From Telopea speciosissima (taxonomy: Eukaryota; Streptophyta; Magnoliopsida; Proteales; Proteaceae), in the NCBI RefSeq assembly GCF_018873765.1, contig NC_057925.1:45291010-45355009 (forward strand): a stretch of DNA of 64,000 bases. The letters are read 5' to 3'. Numbering within the stretch: position 1 is the stretch's first letter; each line of letters begins with the position of its first letter. The notes beneath the pieces were generated by a model. The model saw nothing but the letters and a program-made list of their open reading frames with translations. It was not told the DNA's origin and did no database searches. A program made the position numbers and the translations under genes. Below are positions 37,701-48,261 of this stretch, in pieces.

Positions 37701-37808
37701 CTCGAGACACTGTATCTATGATCCTGATAGGTATTGGGATGATGCGTGATTTTCCCAGTCACCCCCTAGTGTGGCAAAATATCTTACATCGGGACGGGGG
37801 GCGTGATA
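34733..37808 (+). repeat. Right LTR, 3.08 kb
   Basis: Direct repeat of the left LTR, placed directly after the polypurine tract and followed by the target duplication GATAC. Confidence 0.9.
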
Positions 37809-38051
37809 GATACGGTGGAAGATGTCTAGCGCACCACCGGAGCTCGACACATCTCCGAGGTACCCTTCAGATGGCTCGGATTGATGCGCACATCTGACGA
37901 TGACTGAGTAGGAAATAATTCTCTCCATCGCATGTGCAGTACGATCAGACGTGTGCATCCATCCAAGCTGTCTCAAGGGCACCTCGGCCACGTATCGAGC
38001 TCCGATGGTGGGCCAAACATCTTCTAGCGCACCCCCACACTGCAGAAGAGC
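37809..38051. mobile_element. Palindromic MITE split by the long-LTR element
   Basis: The left arm (gatgtctagcgcaccaccgg, agctcgacac) is complementary to the right arm (gtatcgagctccgatggtgg ... catcttctagcgcaccccca). The outermost left end, gggctcctctgtagtgtggg, lies at 26856-26875, on the other side of the LTR element. It matches the complement of the right end ccccacactgcagaagagcc. The MITE was therefore the insertion target. Confidence 0.7.
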
Positions 38052-38518
38052 CGGATCCCCCGAGTTTTTGAGGCCCTAATTAATCCCATCTGACATGTTC
38101 AAACTTCAACTACCCCCTATGAACCTACTTTGAGGTGGTTTACCTGTTGTTAGCAACCCTTATGGAAAATTCTTCAAATTAAGATGACACAAATGATGAT
38201 TTAATGTATCTATCTCTCATCTCTTTTTTTAAAAAAAATTAAATTTTTTTCTTGTCTTTTATTTGACTTCCAAACATAGCCTAAAAGAGAGAATAGAGAA
38301 GTGATGAGAAAGCTTTGAAACCCAAATTCCTAACACTGCCTTTACAAACTTAAGTTAACACTTCATTATTTAGAGTAACCATATGAGGCAGCAATTTTGC
38401 TTCTGGGATAGATAGGACATGATTAGACAAGCCACAAACATGTGCCCTTATGTATTGGCCCTTTTCATAGTCCATGTCATGGTCTTTGCTCCTTTGTCAT
38501 AATCCTTGATTACTTTTA
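38052..38518. other. Intergenic, no feature seen
   Basis: AT-rich sequence without a supported gene or repeat. Confidence 0.5.
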
Positions 38519-38832
38519 GGGTCATTTATTTGATGGTAACTTAGGTGGGGTGGGAATGTACTGACCTGGCATTTCAAAATCCCACCCCAATCTTGTTTGG
38601 TAACTTGGGGTGGTGAACTTACAAAAGCTCAGGGAACAACATTACATGCTTTGTCTGCTGTCACGACATTTGAAAATCCCACTCCTATCCTATCCAAAGT
38701 CTCACTAAACTGATAGGACTTTGGTTGCTGTTCGTGGGAAAAGTAAAAATCTCTCCCTTGATCTCCAACCCACTACACTGTGGGTCCCAGTCCCACTTCC
38801 CACCCCATCCTCATCGTCAAACAAACAACCCC
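38519..38832. mobile_element. Tourist-like (PIF/Harbinger) MITE
   Basis: The ends gggtcatttatttgatg and, in reverse, ggggttgtttgtttgacg are inverted repeats. TTA flanks it on each side (38516-38518 and 38833-38835), the usual TTA target duplication. 314 bp, non-coding. Confidence 0.75.
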
Positions 38833-39140
38833 TTAAGGAATTTTCTTTGCCACCTGGTAAATTTCGATTATGTTGAAAATTGACATGTCAGCATGAGACC
38901 TTAGGATACGTCTATCGATACATAAAATTTGGGCTTTATTTCTCATACTATATTTTAGATTAGAATCTCGGAATGTTATCTTTTCTCCTCCATTGATAAT
39001 GGTGGACCTCTATGAAGTAATTGGACCATTGTTAAGTTCCATTAATTTGGTTAAGAAAAGAAGAGAGAGTTCCCTCTAATGCTCATGAGGAGTTTCAAGC
39101 GAAGGAGGGGTGTAGAATAAGAAACTCCATCACTATTAAC
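38833..39140. other. Intergenic, no feature seen
   Basis: No supported gene. Confidence 0.4.
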
Positions 39141-39311
39141 TCTTCTCAGGTTCCCTGTCCGGTCAGGTTCGTAGGTTCCTCTCATAGGGGATCGAAAATG
39201 ACGACCTCACCCCCTGCCCGAACACACTACCCGAGTGGGGTGAGATCGTCATTTTCGCCCTCCCTATGACAGGAACCTACGAACCTGACCGGGGAGGAAC
39301 CTGAGAGGAGA
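39141..39311. mobile_element. Palindromic MITE with TCATTTTCG core
   Basis: Arms of about 70 bp (caggttcgtaggttcctctc, gatcgaaaatgacgacctca) are mirrored by tgagatcgtcattttcgccc and acaggaacctacgaacctga. They surround a loop of about 25 bases. Non-coding. Confidence 0.8.
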
Positions 39312-40842
39312 AAAATTCCAAATAGTGGGGGTATATATTTAGGACTTTTTTTTAAAGAGGTTGCCATAGTATTTCGGATGCATGGGAGTATGCAGTTTCA
39401 ACCCATACACTGCCATCGTGGGAATCCTCTCCCCAAAAGAAAAGAAAAGAAAAGAAACTAGGGGATATTTCCAAGGTTTGTCAAGATAATTGCATCTCAA
39501 AAAGATCTTTGCTTTTGACCAATTTGACCATGAAGAATCTAAACTTTTCCAAATTTTCTTATAAATATATTTCCTTATCGTCATTATAATTATTATCTGT
39601 TTATGGGGAACAGCCGGATATGTGTACTTTTGGGATATTCTTATCAGTGACCCTTTAATTTTCAAGGAAAGGAAAAAGAGAAAGGGCAATTTCAGACAAA
39701 AAAAAAAACATAGGTGGATTCTTTCATTCATGTGGTCTTGATCGAGTTAACCCGTTCCAGTCACCTCTTCCTTCTTTTGACCTTAATTTGTCTTGGTCGC
39801 CTTCATTCTTCACTCTCCAACACACACAGACACAGACACAGACACAGAGACAAATGTGTTTGAGGAGGTCCCCTGAGAGAGAAGGGAGAAAAGAGTTGAC
39901 TGGTGAGGTAAGATGGTGAAGTTGACTTCTTCTATTCAATTTTATAGTTTGACATTTTGATGTGTGGATCTCTCTCACTAGAGTTTGTGACTGACGGAGG
40001 AAGAAAGGGTTAATTGTGGGGGACAGGAGGAGCAGAGACCATAATTGGTGGTGGAAATGTGGAACGGAATCCTCATCCACAAACACACACGCACACACAA
40101 AAACAACACAGGGAGAGGTTCTCTCTATCCTAATATTAATTACTTGCTTTCTTTCGGTCTTTCCTTCTTTCTGGATATGGAAATGAACATCTTTCAAAGT
40201 TCAGAAATTCCCCAAGTCATCAAGAGCTCGAATATACTGTCATGACCCAGTCACTTACAAGTCAAAGGTCAAAAGCAAAAAAGTCTTTTGCTGCCCTTTT
40301 CTTACTTTGTTTCTTTGTTTGTTTTTAAACCTAGTCAAAACTCCAAAGCCCTCTCCATGATATAAGAATATCATCAGATAGACACAGAGGGGCCATTAGA
40401 TGAAACATGGAAAAATTCGTAAACAGAAAGCAAGAACGGGACAAATCTGATTTTTAACACAAGCTTGCGACAACGAACAAGTTTACAACCTTATCTGCAG
40501 AATGCATTTTACTTTTGCCGAAAGTGTAGTAAAGGGTTGGTTTTTTACCCATCCAAATGAACCAAGTGGGGGAATGTGTATGAGTGTGGGAGAAGAGACT
40601 GATTTTTTTTCTTTCTTGGGTAAATTATACGTCACCCCCTGGTTTTTAAACGAAACTTAGATCATCCCTTGGTTTTAAATTCTTAAACTACCCTTGACCA
40701 ATGTTGAAGATGAAGGAATGATAGTATTGTAAATTTAATTCTAAGTCATTTCCTCCTCCTCGCAGTTATATAATGCATTGATCCCAAAACCCTTCATCGG
40801 GTATTAAATGCTTTCCACTTGGCCTACGGTCTTACCCATGCA
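39312..40842. other. Intergenic; CA-rich repeat and a lone TIR-like end
   Basis: A cacaga/acaca microsatellite lies at 39823-39853 and related CA-rich sequence at 40080-40100; the frames here are chance products. At about 40618-40690 there is a gggtaaattatacgtcaccc-type sequence like the end of a long-TIR element, but I find no opposite end. Confidence 0.45.
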
Positions 40843-41388
40843 TAGGGGTGTCAAGCAGTTGGTTTAATTGGCTTGAACTGGTTTTGGGCATGGTAATAGG
40901 TCAAATTGAAACCAAATCATCAAGCTGAAGCTCGGTTTTTGTTCGTCTTTTATTTGGGTTGGTTTAACTGACTCTTATCAAGCTGTTGTTTGTTCGATTT
41001 CGGTTTTTCATACTTATGCATTTTTTTGTTTAAATAAAAAAAGGTTCTCTAAACCGCAGGGTTAGGGTTCACTAGCATATATGAGTCTCTCTCTTCTCCT
41101 GGATGAAATGACCTTGCTACACTTCAATATATGATATCATTTTATCGCATCTCATTGATGTGTTCCCCCATACCGCTTGCGTAGAGAACCCTCTCCCTTA
41201 AAATACTAAAAATAATGTCTTTTTTGTATTTTTTAAATCAGTTTTTGGATTGGGTTTGGTTTCTATCAATTTCATAACACCAAAACTGAATCCACACCGG
41301 TAAGGCTTGGTCCAGACTGGTCTGGGCTGAACCGTTGTCGGTTTCGATTGGTATGACCATATCAGGCTGAAAAATTGACACCCATACC
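40843..41388. mobile_element. hAT-like MITE with a nested MITE
   Basis: The ends taggggtgtcaa and (reverse) tatgggtgtcaa are inverted repeats, close to the ends of the 44520-45290 element. The inside repeats ggtttggtt-type motifs. No clean 8-bp duplication is seen. A second element occupies 41044-41213. Confidence 0.55.
41044..41213. mobile_element. Foldback MITE, GGTTCTCT subfamily (copy 1)
   Basis: Ends ggttctctaaaccgcag and gcttgcgtagagaaccctct are inverted. The body (aaatgaccttgctac, cacatctcattg-like) matches 56432-56594. Nested in the hAT-like MITE. Confidence 0.6.
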
Positions 41389-41990
41389 CTCGGTAATGCA
41401 AAGGCATGTCATTGGGCCCTAGTTTGGTCTAACCTGGTAGGCTAAGATTAAGGGTTTTGGTTTTTTTGGGAGAAAGTACTCTCTCCGGGCCTATACCAAC
41501 ACTCCTGGCCATGAGTCTATCTCTCTCTTCCTCATATGAAAAGGCACCTCTACCCCTTTTGTTTTTAAGTGAAAGATGGAAGTTCATGAGAAGTTCATGC
41601 CCACCCATCTACTATTGATGATCATTATGTATAGCTTACTCACTCTGGGGCCAAACCCAGTCCAATCTACGCCACGGCTCAGGTGCCTGTAGGGCCATGT
41701 CTCAGTTACTACCAATTTCCAACAATAGCTGTCTTCTTGCTGCAACCAACGGATAGTGGATATAGGGGAGAGAGAGAGAGAAGCTGGAGCAATATTCTGG
41801 TTGTTGTGTGGACCCCACAAAAGAATATGGATTGCTACGAATGTTCAATGTTAAGGTTACATTGACTTGATCTTAGGCATCTATTGCATATGCAGAAGAC
41901 TCCAAAGACCACTATAACCCTAATTCCTTTTTCCTGAGAATCATTTGATTACTAACCTTCAACTTTGAACAATTTTCTTCATCCTACGTT
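41389..41990. other. Upstream region of the exonuclease-domain gene
   Basis: No coding feature is seen. It includes a possible start of another GGGAGA-type foldback repeat at about 41469 and the promoter region of the gene at 42134. Confidence 0.4.
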
Positions 41991-41998
41991 TATAAATA
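41991..41998 (+). promoter_or_regulatory. Probable TATA box
   Basis: tataaata lies 143 bases upstream of the ATG at 42134 and is followed by a CT-rich leader (about 42030-42075), as in many plant promoters. No start site is proven. Confidence 0.55.
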
Positions 41999-42133
41999 CC
42001 TTTCAATACTACTCCAACCCTTCATCCTCAACTCCTCTCTTCCTCCTTCCTTGTCTCCTTTTTCGTATCTCTCTTTTGTACATCAACAATAACATTTATC
42101 TTTTTTTTGGGTAAGTGAACAACAACATTTATC

Positions 42134-42178
42134 ATGGACAGCAGAACTGAGTCTTCAGAGACTCTAAGGTATATAAAT

Positions 42179-42215
<37 letters not shown>

Positions 42216-44104
42216 GGAATATTGATTCTCATAATGACTATCTATCATCACCAGGAACAAGTGTGCCGCATGCTTCAGGCAATTTAATAGAAAGGAGCAC
42301 CTAGTGGAACACATGAGGATTTCATATCACTCAGTTCATGAGCCCATGTGTGGTATCTGTGGAAAGCATTGCAGGTCTTTTGAATCACTTAGGGAACATC
42401 TAATAGGTGAGCATCAAACATCAACCTTAACACTTACTAGTTTCCACCACCATTAACATCTATTTCATCAAACATCTAATAGGTGTGCATCAAACATCAA
42501 CCTTGGGCATGTCTATCTCTTTTACAGGTCCATTGCCAAAGGTGGAATGTGCAAAGATATTCAGTATTCGAGGGTGCAACCTATGCTTAACTATTCTTGA
42601 GAGCTCCAATGCTCTTAGGTATCACCGAGGGCGATGCCAGTTCTCGCGTGCAAGCCCTGCAGTAAGCTAATCAACAAGATTTTAATTGCATATCCATTCT
42701 TGAATTGGGTCAAGTACTAATGTATTAGATAGTAATCTTTGTTTTTTTTTTGGTAGGGATTGATCTCTAGAATGTCTAACTTGGGAATACAAGATGATCT
42801 AAGAATTGACAATGGAAGAACAAGAGGGCCACAGGTAGTTGCATTTGCTTGCAGAATGGTTGGTGGTGGCAGTGATGGCTCATCAGATCTTTGTGCCAGG
42901 GTTTGCCTTGTTGATGAAGATGAAAATATCATCTTCCATTCTTATGTCAAACCTCAGTTTCAGATCACAAACTATAGGTAACTAACTAAGATCACTCAAT
43001 ATAAATGTGGTTCTAATTATATTCTTTCTTCATGACTATATATCATTGAAATGTGACAAATTAAATGCATTTTCAGATATGAAATGACTGGCATAAGACC
43101 AGAATACTTAAGGGATGCAATGCCAATAAAGCAAGTACAGAGGAAGATTCAGGACTTTTTGTGCAATGGTGAACCAATATGGACAATCCGATCCAGAAGA
43201 GGAAGAGCAAGGATTCTTGTAGGCCATGGTTTGGATCATGATCTAGAGTGTTTAGGAGTGGAGTACCCACCACATATGATCAGGTATCTATCTATCTATC
43301 TATATATATATGCCCCTATTGAGGTAATAATCTCGCATACTATCAAGTATAAGAGCCACAAGAGGCCACCCCACTTTGAACCAATTGGTTTTAAGATGAA
43401 AGCTTAATATGGTATCAAAGAGGGTACTTTAGCCCTCCGTCAATGATGGGCCCTGCTCCACCCATGGAGACAGAGCCCAGAAGAGGCCTGCACGTAAGGA
43501 GAAGTATTGAGGTAATAATTCCACATCAGTTGTGGGTGCTCCGACCATCAAGTATAAGAGTCACATGAGGCCACCCCACTTTAAACCAATTGGCTTTAAG
43601 ATGGAAGCTTAATAACCCCCTTACAAGAAGGGCAGTTAAATTACAAACCCAGGTTAAGAATCAACTCTATCTCATTTTTGGTGGATCATATGACCCAGGG
43701 ACACAGCTATGTACCCTCCATTAATGAAAACAAGCAAGCTTAGCAACTCACTCAAGTATCTGACAGAAGCTTATCTTGGGTAAGAGCTACAACCCCATAT
43801 AAGAAACTTCGATTTTTCATTGCAAGAGAATACTTACTAAAGCTCTAATTTTTCCTTTGATAGGTATGACATTCAGACAGGGATACAAGACCCTTATGAT
43901 GATTGTGTAGCTACAATGAGGCTTTATATGAGAATGAGGTCCCAAGTTCATCCCATAGAGGACTATCCCTTAGCTACTGATGCCCCGAATTGCAACAATT
44001 TTTCACTTTCAAGACAAAATGAGCTTGAAAGAATGACACCAGATGCACTGCTGGGTATCTCAAGATCTGATTACTATTGCTGGTGCTTGGACTCCGGGAA
44101 TTAG
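42134..44104 (+). CDS. C2H2 zinc-finger / DEDD exonuclease-domain protein, seven exons
   Basis: Exons 42134-42168, 42255-42406, 42528-42661, 42757-42977, 43077-43283, 43699-43779 and 43864-44104 join in frame to 356 residues, all GT-AG. The N-terminus has a C2H2 finger (C15, C18, H31, H37). A second zinc-binding unit has C44, C47 and H60, and a C2HC finger has C79, C82, H95 and C99. Residues about 133-310 form an RNase T/REX4-like exonuclease domain: PQVVAFACRMVGGG, VGHGLDHDLECL, IQDPYDDCVATMRLY. It resembles the plant exonuclease-family protein group of Arabidopsis At3g27970 (from memory). The motif I acidic pair (D-x-E) reads A138-C139-R140, so hydrolysis may be lost and the role may be RNA or DNA binding. 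Intron 1 has a CT repeat, intron 5 a TRIM. The start gives a compact N-terminus like the homologues. Confidence 0.92.
42181..42213. repeat. (CT)n microsatellite in intron 1
   Basis: About 16 CT units between exons 1 and 2 of the exonuclease-domain gene. Confidence 0.95.
42395..42504 (+). repeat. Duplicated splice-donor segment
   Basis: 42395-42428 and 42471-42504 are 34-bp direct repeats with a single difference. Each holds the last 12 bases of exon 2 (aacatctaatag) followed by gtgagcatc or gtgtgcatc. The first copy keeps the consensus donor GTGAG; the second lies within intron 2. Confidence 0.85.
43317..43614 (+). mobile_element. TRIM (miniature LTR element) in intron 5
   Basis: Direct repeats at about 43320-43409 and 43508-43614 both start tgaggtaataat and end aagcttaata. 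The first is directly followed by the primer-binding site tggtatcaaag (43410), and a purine run (taaggagaag) precedes the second. No coding capacity. Total about 300 bp. Flanking cccc may be a remnant target duplication. Mobilisation needs a larger LTR element. Confidence 0.75.
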
Positions 44105-44519
44105 AGTACCAGAACCATGAATTCATCTGGCTCACCTTCAGAGGTTTATTCTCTAGCTATATGGAAAATATGGATAGACATTTAAATAAATCTGATGCTT
44201 GCTATAAAATAGAACAATAAATGATGAAATATCTAATCCATGTTGATTAGATACTAGAGATTTACTATTTATGTTTTTGAATAGCCCTACTGTTGTTGCT
44301 CTAATGTTATATGTAGTTTTCAATGTATATTTAACTAAATTTATAGTTGCAGTGATCATCAGTATTAAATAAAGTTCCAATGTTACAATCATACCGTTGA
44401 TTCAGGTCATCCATGGGTGAAATCTGTAGCTGAGAACTATTAAGATATATCAATCAACAAATATTAAAATTTCAATATTATTTTTTACTAATAAAATATA
44501 GGAATTATGTGGTCAACGG
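44105..44519. other. 3' flank of the exonuclease-domain gene
   Basis: AT-rich 3' untranslated and intergenic sequence. Possible polyadenylation signals (aataaa-like) near 44215 and 44368. No other gene. Confidence 0.5.
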
Positions 44520-45290
44520 TAAGGGTGTCAATTTGGGATCAGAACCGGGAACCGTCCCGCTAAACCCAATACCAGACCATCCCATTAATAAACGGGATGG
44601 TACTGGGATCCGATTTTGGTACCGAATAATAAATGGGACGGGATAGTTCTGGGACAGGATTCCCAATGGGACCAGTACCAAAATACCGGTTAGGTACTAG
44701 ATGGGACCAGAACTATCAGTACCCTTTCAAAGAGTATATTTCATGTTCTTTCGGTGAAGTTTTATGACTGGAGTTTGATGTATTTGTGACATTTTCTCTT
44801 ATAGAGGTTTCAGCTAATAGACCTTCAGTTTCTATTTCTATAAATTTGTTTTGTGATAGCACTAAAACTGTATATGGACTTGTTTATTTCATCATTTTTA
44901 ATTCTTAATTGTCGTTTTGAGAAGCTTATGTTTGATCTAAAGAAGTAAAACCATAAAATTCAATTCACCATGATTTCGTTTTCTAAATTACTTTCAAAAG
45001 TAAGGAATGCCTTAGCTAGATTTCATAATAGTGAAATGATCTTCAATACTACTAATTAAACCATCTCATTAGAAAACATTAAAGTTCTTCTCCCTTTTTC
45101 TACCAGGCTTAGAACCATTTAGGAATCGGTACCATCTCGTCCCATCCCGTTGATAATAGGGATTGGAATCTTCGTTTGGTCCTGCTAACTAAATGGGACG
45201 GTACTGGGACTGGCACCTTTGAATTGATACTGGCCGATACCGGTACAGACCCGTCCCGAATACCAGGAACTATCCCATTTGACACCCTTA
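44520..45290. mobile_element. hAT-like non-autonomous element, 771 bp
   Basis: Terminal repeats taagggtgtcaatttggga and (reverse) taagggtgtcaaatggga. Flanks gtcaacgg (44512-44519) and gtcaacga (45291-45298) give an 8-bp target duplication with one mismatch. Subterminal regions carry many gggacgg / ccgtccc motifs in both orientations (typical of hAT transposase-binding regions). The middle is AT-rich and non-coding. Confidence 0.8.
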
Positions 45291-45304
45291 GTCAACGATT
45301 AAGT

Positions 45305-45420
45305 CTTAGGAAACGACCTCTCTGAGAAACAGGGGTAAGGCTACGTACATTATGATCCTCCTTTGACCCCGTAGTAGCGGGAGCCTCATGCACTGGATAC
45401 GTCCTATTTTAAAAAAATAT
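45305..45420 (+). mobile_element. Au-like SINE, 3' part
   Basis: The sequence gacctctctgagaaacaggg followed by gtaaggctacgtac and then gaccccgtagtagcgggagc with cactggatacgtcct resembles the 3' half of the plant Au SINE. The Pol III promoter half is absent, so it is a fragment. Confidence 0.55.
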
Positions 45421-45621
45421 ATATATAGAAATTAAGTAAATTGTAGATTTGACAGATATGTACGTGATGAATATAGAGTACATAAACTAGCCAAATTATC
45501 AGCATTGCTCAGGTCTCAAGCTTATAGAAACAGGGGACAATTGATGGAAAATTTATAATAGAGAATAGAAGATTGGAATATAGAAGAAAAAACAATTTAA
45601 TGGGGAGAAGGGTGGAATAGT

Positions 45622-45633
45622 GAAATGAATGAT

Positions 45634-45667
<34 letters not shown>

Positions 45668-45690
45668 CGGGTAGAAGAAATGGATGATAG
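45622..45690 (-). repeat. Minimal poly(A) retroposon with target duplication
   Basis: Direct repeats gaaatgaatgatag (45622-45635) and gaaatggatgatag (45677-45690) flank a 41-bp insert of 31 T plus cgggtagaa. Read on the minus strand this is a short stub followed by a poly(A) tail, as left by extreme 5' truncation of a LINE- or SINE-driven insertion. Confidence 0.6.
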
Positions 45691-46906
45691 ATTGACAACC
45701 TTGGGCCCCAAGTGGAGCCTTAGCTTTCCTCAAATTCTCATAAGTTAACATGCATTTGATGGTGAGAGGAGATAGTTATTTATGCCATCATCTTAACCGC
45801 CATTACAACAAATGACTTTTAACTCTAGAAACCTTAGATTATTCTATACCCATGGCTCTTCTGAGTCTTCCTGTATCTCTCTCTCAAGCAAGAATTTTAG
45901 AATGGAACAAACTCTTAGTATTATTTTCACCCATTACGGAAATTAAGGGGAGGTATCCAACCGCACCACAACCATTGTAAAATTTAAAATGGTTATGGCC
46001 ATGTGGCAAACAAAGGCCAAATCAGACAACATACTTATCCCCCCCAAACTTCCCATCGAATTACTTTTTACTTCTTGAATTTCATTTTCTGTTCTAATTG
46101 AAATTCTAGTTTGCTAGTCTTACTCAAATTATGTTTTAACTTCAAGTTTTGATTTTCTCTATTAATTATTCGGGTTATAATTTGTTGCTTTACAAATTGA
46201 TTGAAGTTTTAATCTATTTCTCCTCTAAAATCTTCTATTAATTAATTCTGCAAGTATGAGACCTCATAGCTACTTGCAGTAAATTTTTTCTTTCATAACT
46301 TAAAATCCTACCAATTTTGGAGGTCTACTCCCCTTGCTAGAGTGACATTAAGTTTAAGTTACAAACCCATTAATTATTTTGATCCGGTCTATTCATTTTT
46401 ATTAAGGGTTCCTAATTCTGGTAAAGTTTCTTCTTCCCTACGATCCGGTCTATATTTTTCTTCTCTCTCTCTGTCTCTCTTTTTGCATTTAGTGCTCTGT
46501 TTTGAATCAGTAAATTGACCTATGTATATTTGTTTGATAGCTTAATGTCAACGATGGAAGAAGAAAGACTATGACTGAGCAAACACCAAGAGATACTAAA
46601 TATTGTAACATGAACAATATGACTGCCTCAAAAAAATTTAATCGAATTTGTATTAAAAGCTTTAGGAAGTTATTTCATAAGTCATGACTCTGAGTTGTTA
46701 TGTCTCCAGTGAAAGTTTACTTTGTTCGAAATATCAAGAGGAAATGCATTCAGAAAATAATGTAACTACATTCAAAAAATCATAGGGTTGCTTAATTAAT
46801 TGGGGTATCAACTACACTAAATGATTGTGAACAATACTTTAACATTAGCCATATGTGGAACCTTTTATGAAATATACATATTGGGAGAATAAACTTCCTT
46901 TATTTA
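45691..46906. other. Intergenic, no feature seen
   Basis: AT-rich sequence without a supported gene or repeat. Confidence 0.5.
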
Positions 46907-47220
46907 TGTAATAGTATCAGCACCTTGGAGGACCAGAAGAGATAAAGAGAAAGTGATGGAGAGAAGAGGAAGATGATGAGAACCAACGAATAAGGGAAGA
47001 AAATTGCACAATAGATTGTACAGTTCTAAAATCTCAATCCATGAACCTTTATATATAAAGTGAAATAAAATTACAATAGGAATAAAAGATTTACTTAGTT
47101 AAGCCTAAAGCATAAATATAATAGGAAACTAAGAAGAACCTAATCTAAACTACATAACCCCACGGCATGGAGGTCCATGAACATCAATGGACCTCCAACC
47201 GAAATACATGTACTATGACA
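46907..47220 (-). repeat. Copia 3' LTR, 314 bp
   Basis: TG...CA ends, adjacent polypurine tract, and a TATA-like tttatatataaagg near 47050 on the minus strand. No partner LTR in the window. Confidence 0.65.
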
Positions 47221-48240
47221 CTCCCCCTCAAGCTAAATATATATATCTCCCATAACCAACTTGGAACAATCATCAAGAAACGCAAGTCGAAACAGTGCCT
47301 TCATAAACATATTACCAAGTTGATCGTCAGTGTTGACAAAAGGAGTTGAAATGATCCTTAGTGTAACTATATTTCTCATATAAAGTGACAATAAACCCCA
47401 ATATGCCTAGTCTTCAGATAAAAAAACACAAATTGCTAATAAATAAAATGTAGCTTGATTATCACAATACATCTTCATTGGTTAATGAGCAATAAACTCC
47501 AATTCTAGGAAAGACTTCAACCACATCAACTCAGCTGCTATATCAGCCATAGTCTTTACTCAACCTAAGCACTTAATCTAGCCACAATAGTATGCTTCTT
47601 ACTTATCCAAGAAACAAGATCATCACCAACAACTGTACAATATCTAATGGTCGATTGACAATTGTTGACAGCTTCAACCCAATCAGCATCAAAATATCCC
47701 ACAACATCAGTGTGATCATGACGACGATAAATGAGACATTTTCCAGGAACACCTTTAAGATCTCAGAATGCAATAAACAACATCCCAACGAGCATGTTTA
47801 GGACTCTTCATAAATTCACTGATGACTCCAAACGTCAAAGGAAATATCCAAACGAATGACAGTCAGATAAATAAGCTTACCAACAAGTCTTATGTAATGA
47901 TGTTTATCTTCAGAGGCTTTTCCATTACTCACCCGAAATTTTAGATTTGGATCCATAGGATTCTCAACAAGATTACATCCGCACATACCAATTACAGATA
48001 GAAGGTCCAAAACATCAACAAACAACCAACTACCCAAAAAATACCTGAGTACTCATAGGTCCTTCATCTAAAATCCAAATGCAGATATGCCTTGACCTCT
48101 TCAATACTAAAAGAGCCATTATCTGAAATATGATATCGTAAACATACACAACAAAGATCACAACCTTGCCCCCTGATAACGTACAAACACAAAATGATCA
48201 AATTTCCTATGGAGGATCTTGGCCCGTTGTAGTAATCCTA
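46907..48240 (-). mobile_element. Ty1/Copia fragment: reverse transcriptase/RNase H end plus 3' LTR
   Basis: On the minus strand, traces of the reverse transcriptase region (near 48160) are followed by YIRLVGKLIYLTVIRLDISF (about 47870) and RNase H-like sequence. A polypurine tract (agcttgagggggag, ending at 47221) comes next, and then the LTR (47220-46907) that begins TGTCATAGTAC and ends CTATTACA. The 5' half is missing. Broken in many places; old. Confidence 0.75.
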
Positions 48241-48261
48241 CTTTCTACATTAAAAAAAAAT

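Larger units (their letters stand above)
26879..37808 (+). mobile_element. Long-LTR retrotransposon without gag-pol (LARD-like)
   Basis: LTRs 26879-29952 and 34733-37808 are about 3.07 kb each. Both begin TGTTACACCCGCACCCCAAT and end GGCGTGATA. A 5-bp target duplication GATAC lies at 26874-26878 and 37809-37813. A primer-binding site tggtattagagc follows the left LTR (from about 29956) and a polypurine tract ggttgggggga precedes the right LTR. So the element is structurally whole. The 4.78-kb interior has no gag, protease, integrase or reverse transcriptase on the sense strand. It holds instead a minus-strand coding-like region (30850-31909). LTR divergence by eye is roughly 4-6%. It is a non-autonomous element, probably moved by a Ty3/gypsy (Tekay/Del-type) partner with similarly long LTRs; that link is inference. 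It sits within a palindromic MITE. Confidence 0.88.

Noticed and set aside
39724-40245. Frames with Cys/Val-rich stretches (CVCVCVCVC)
   Set aside because: Produced by CA-type microsatellites.
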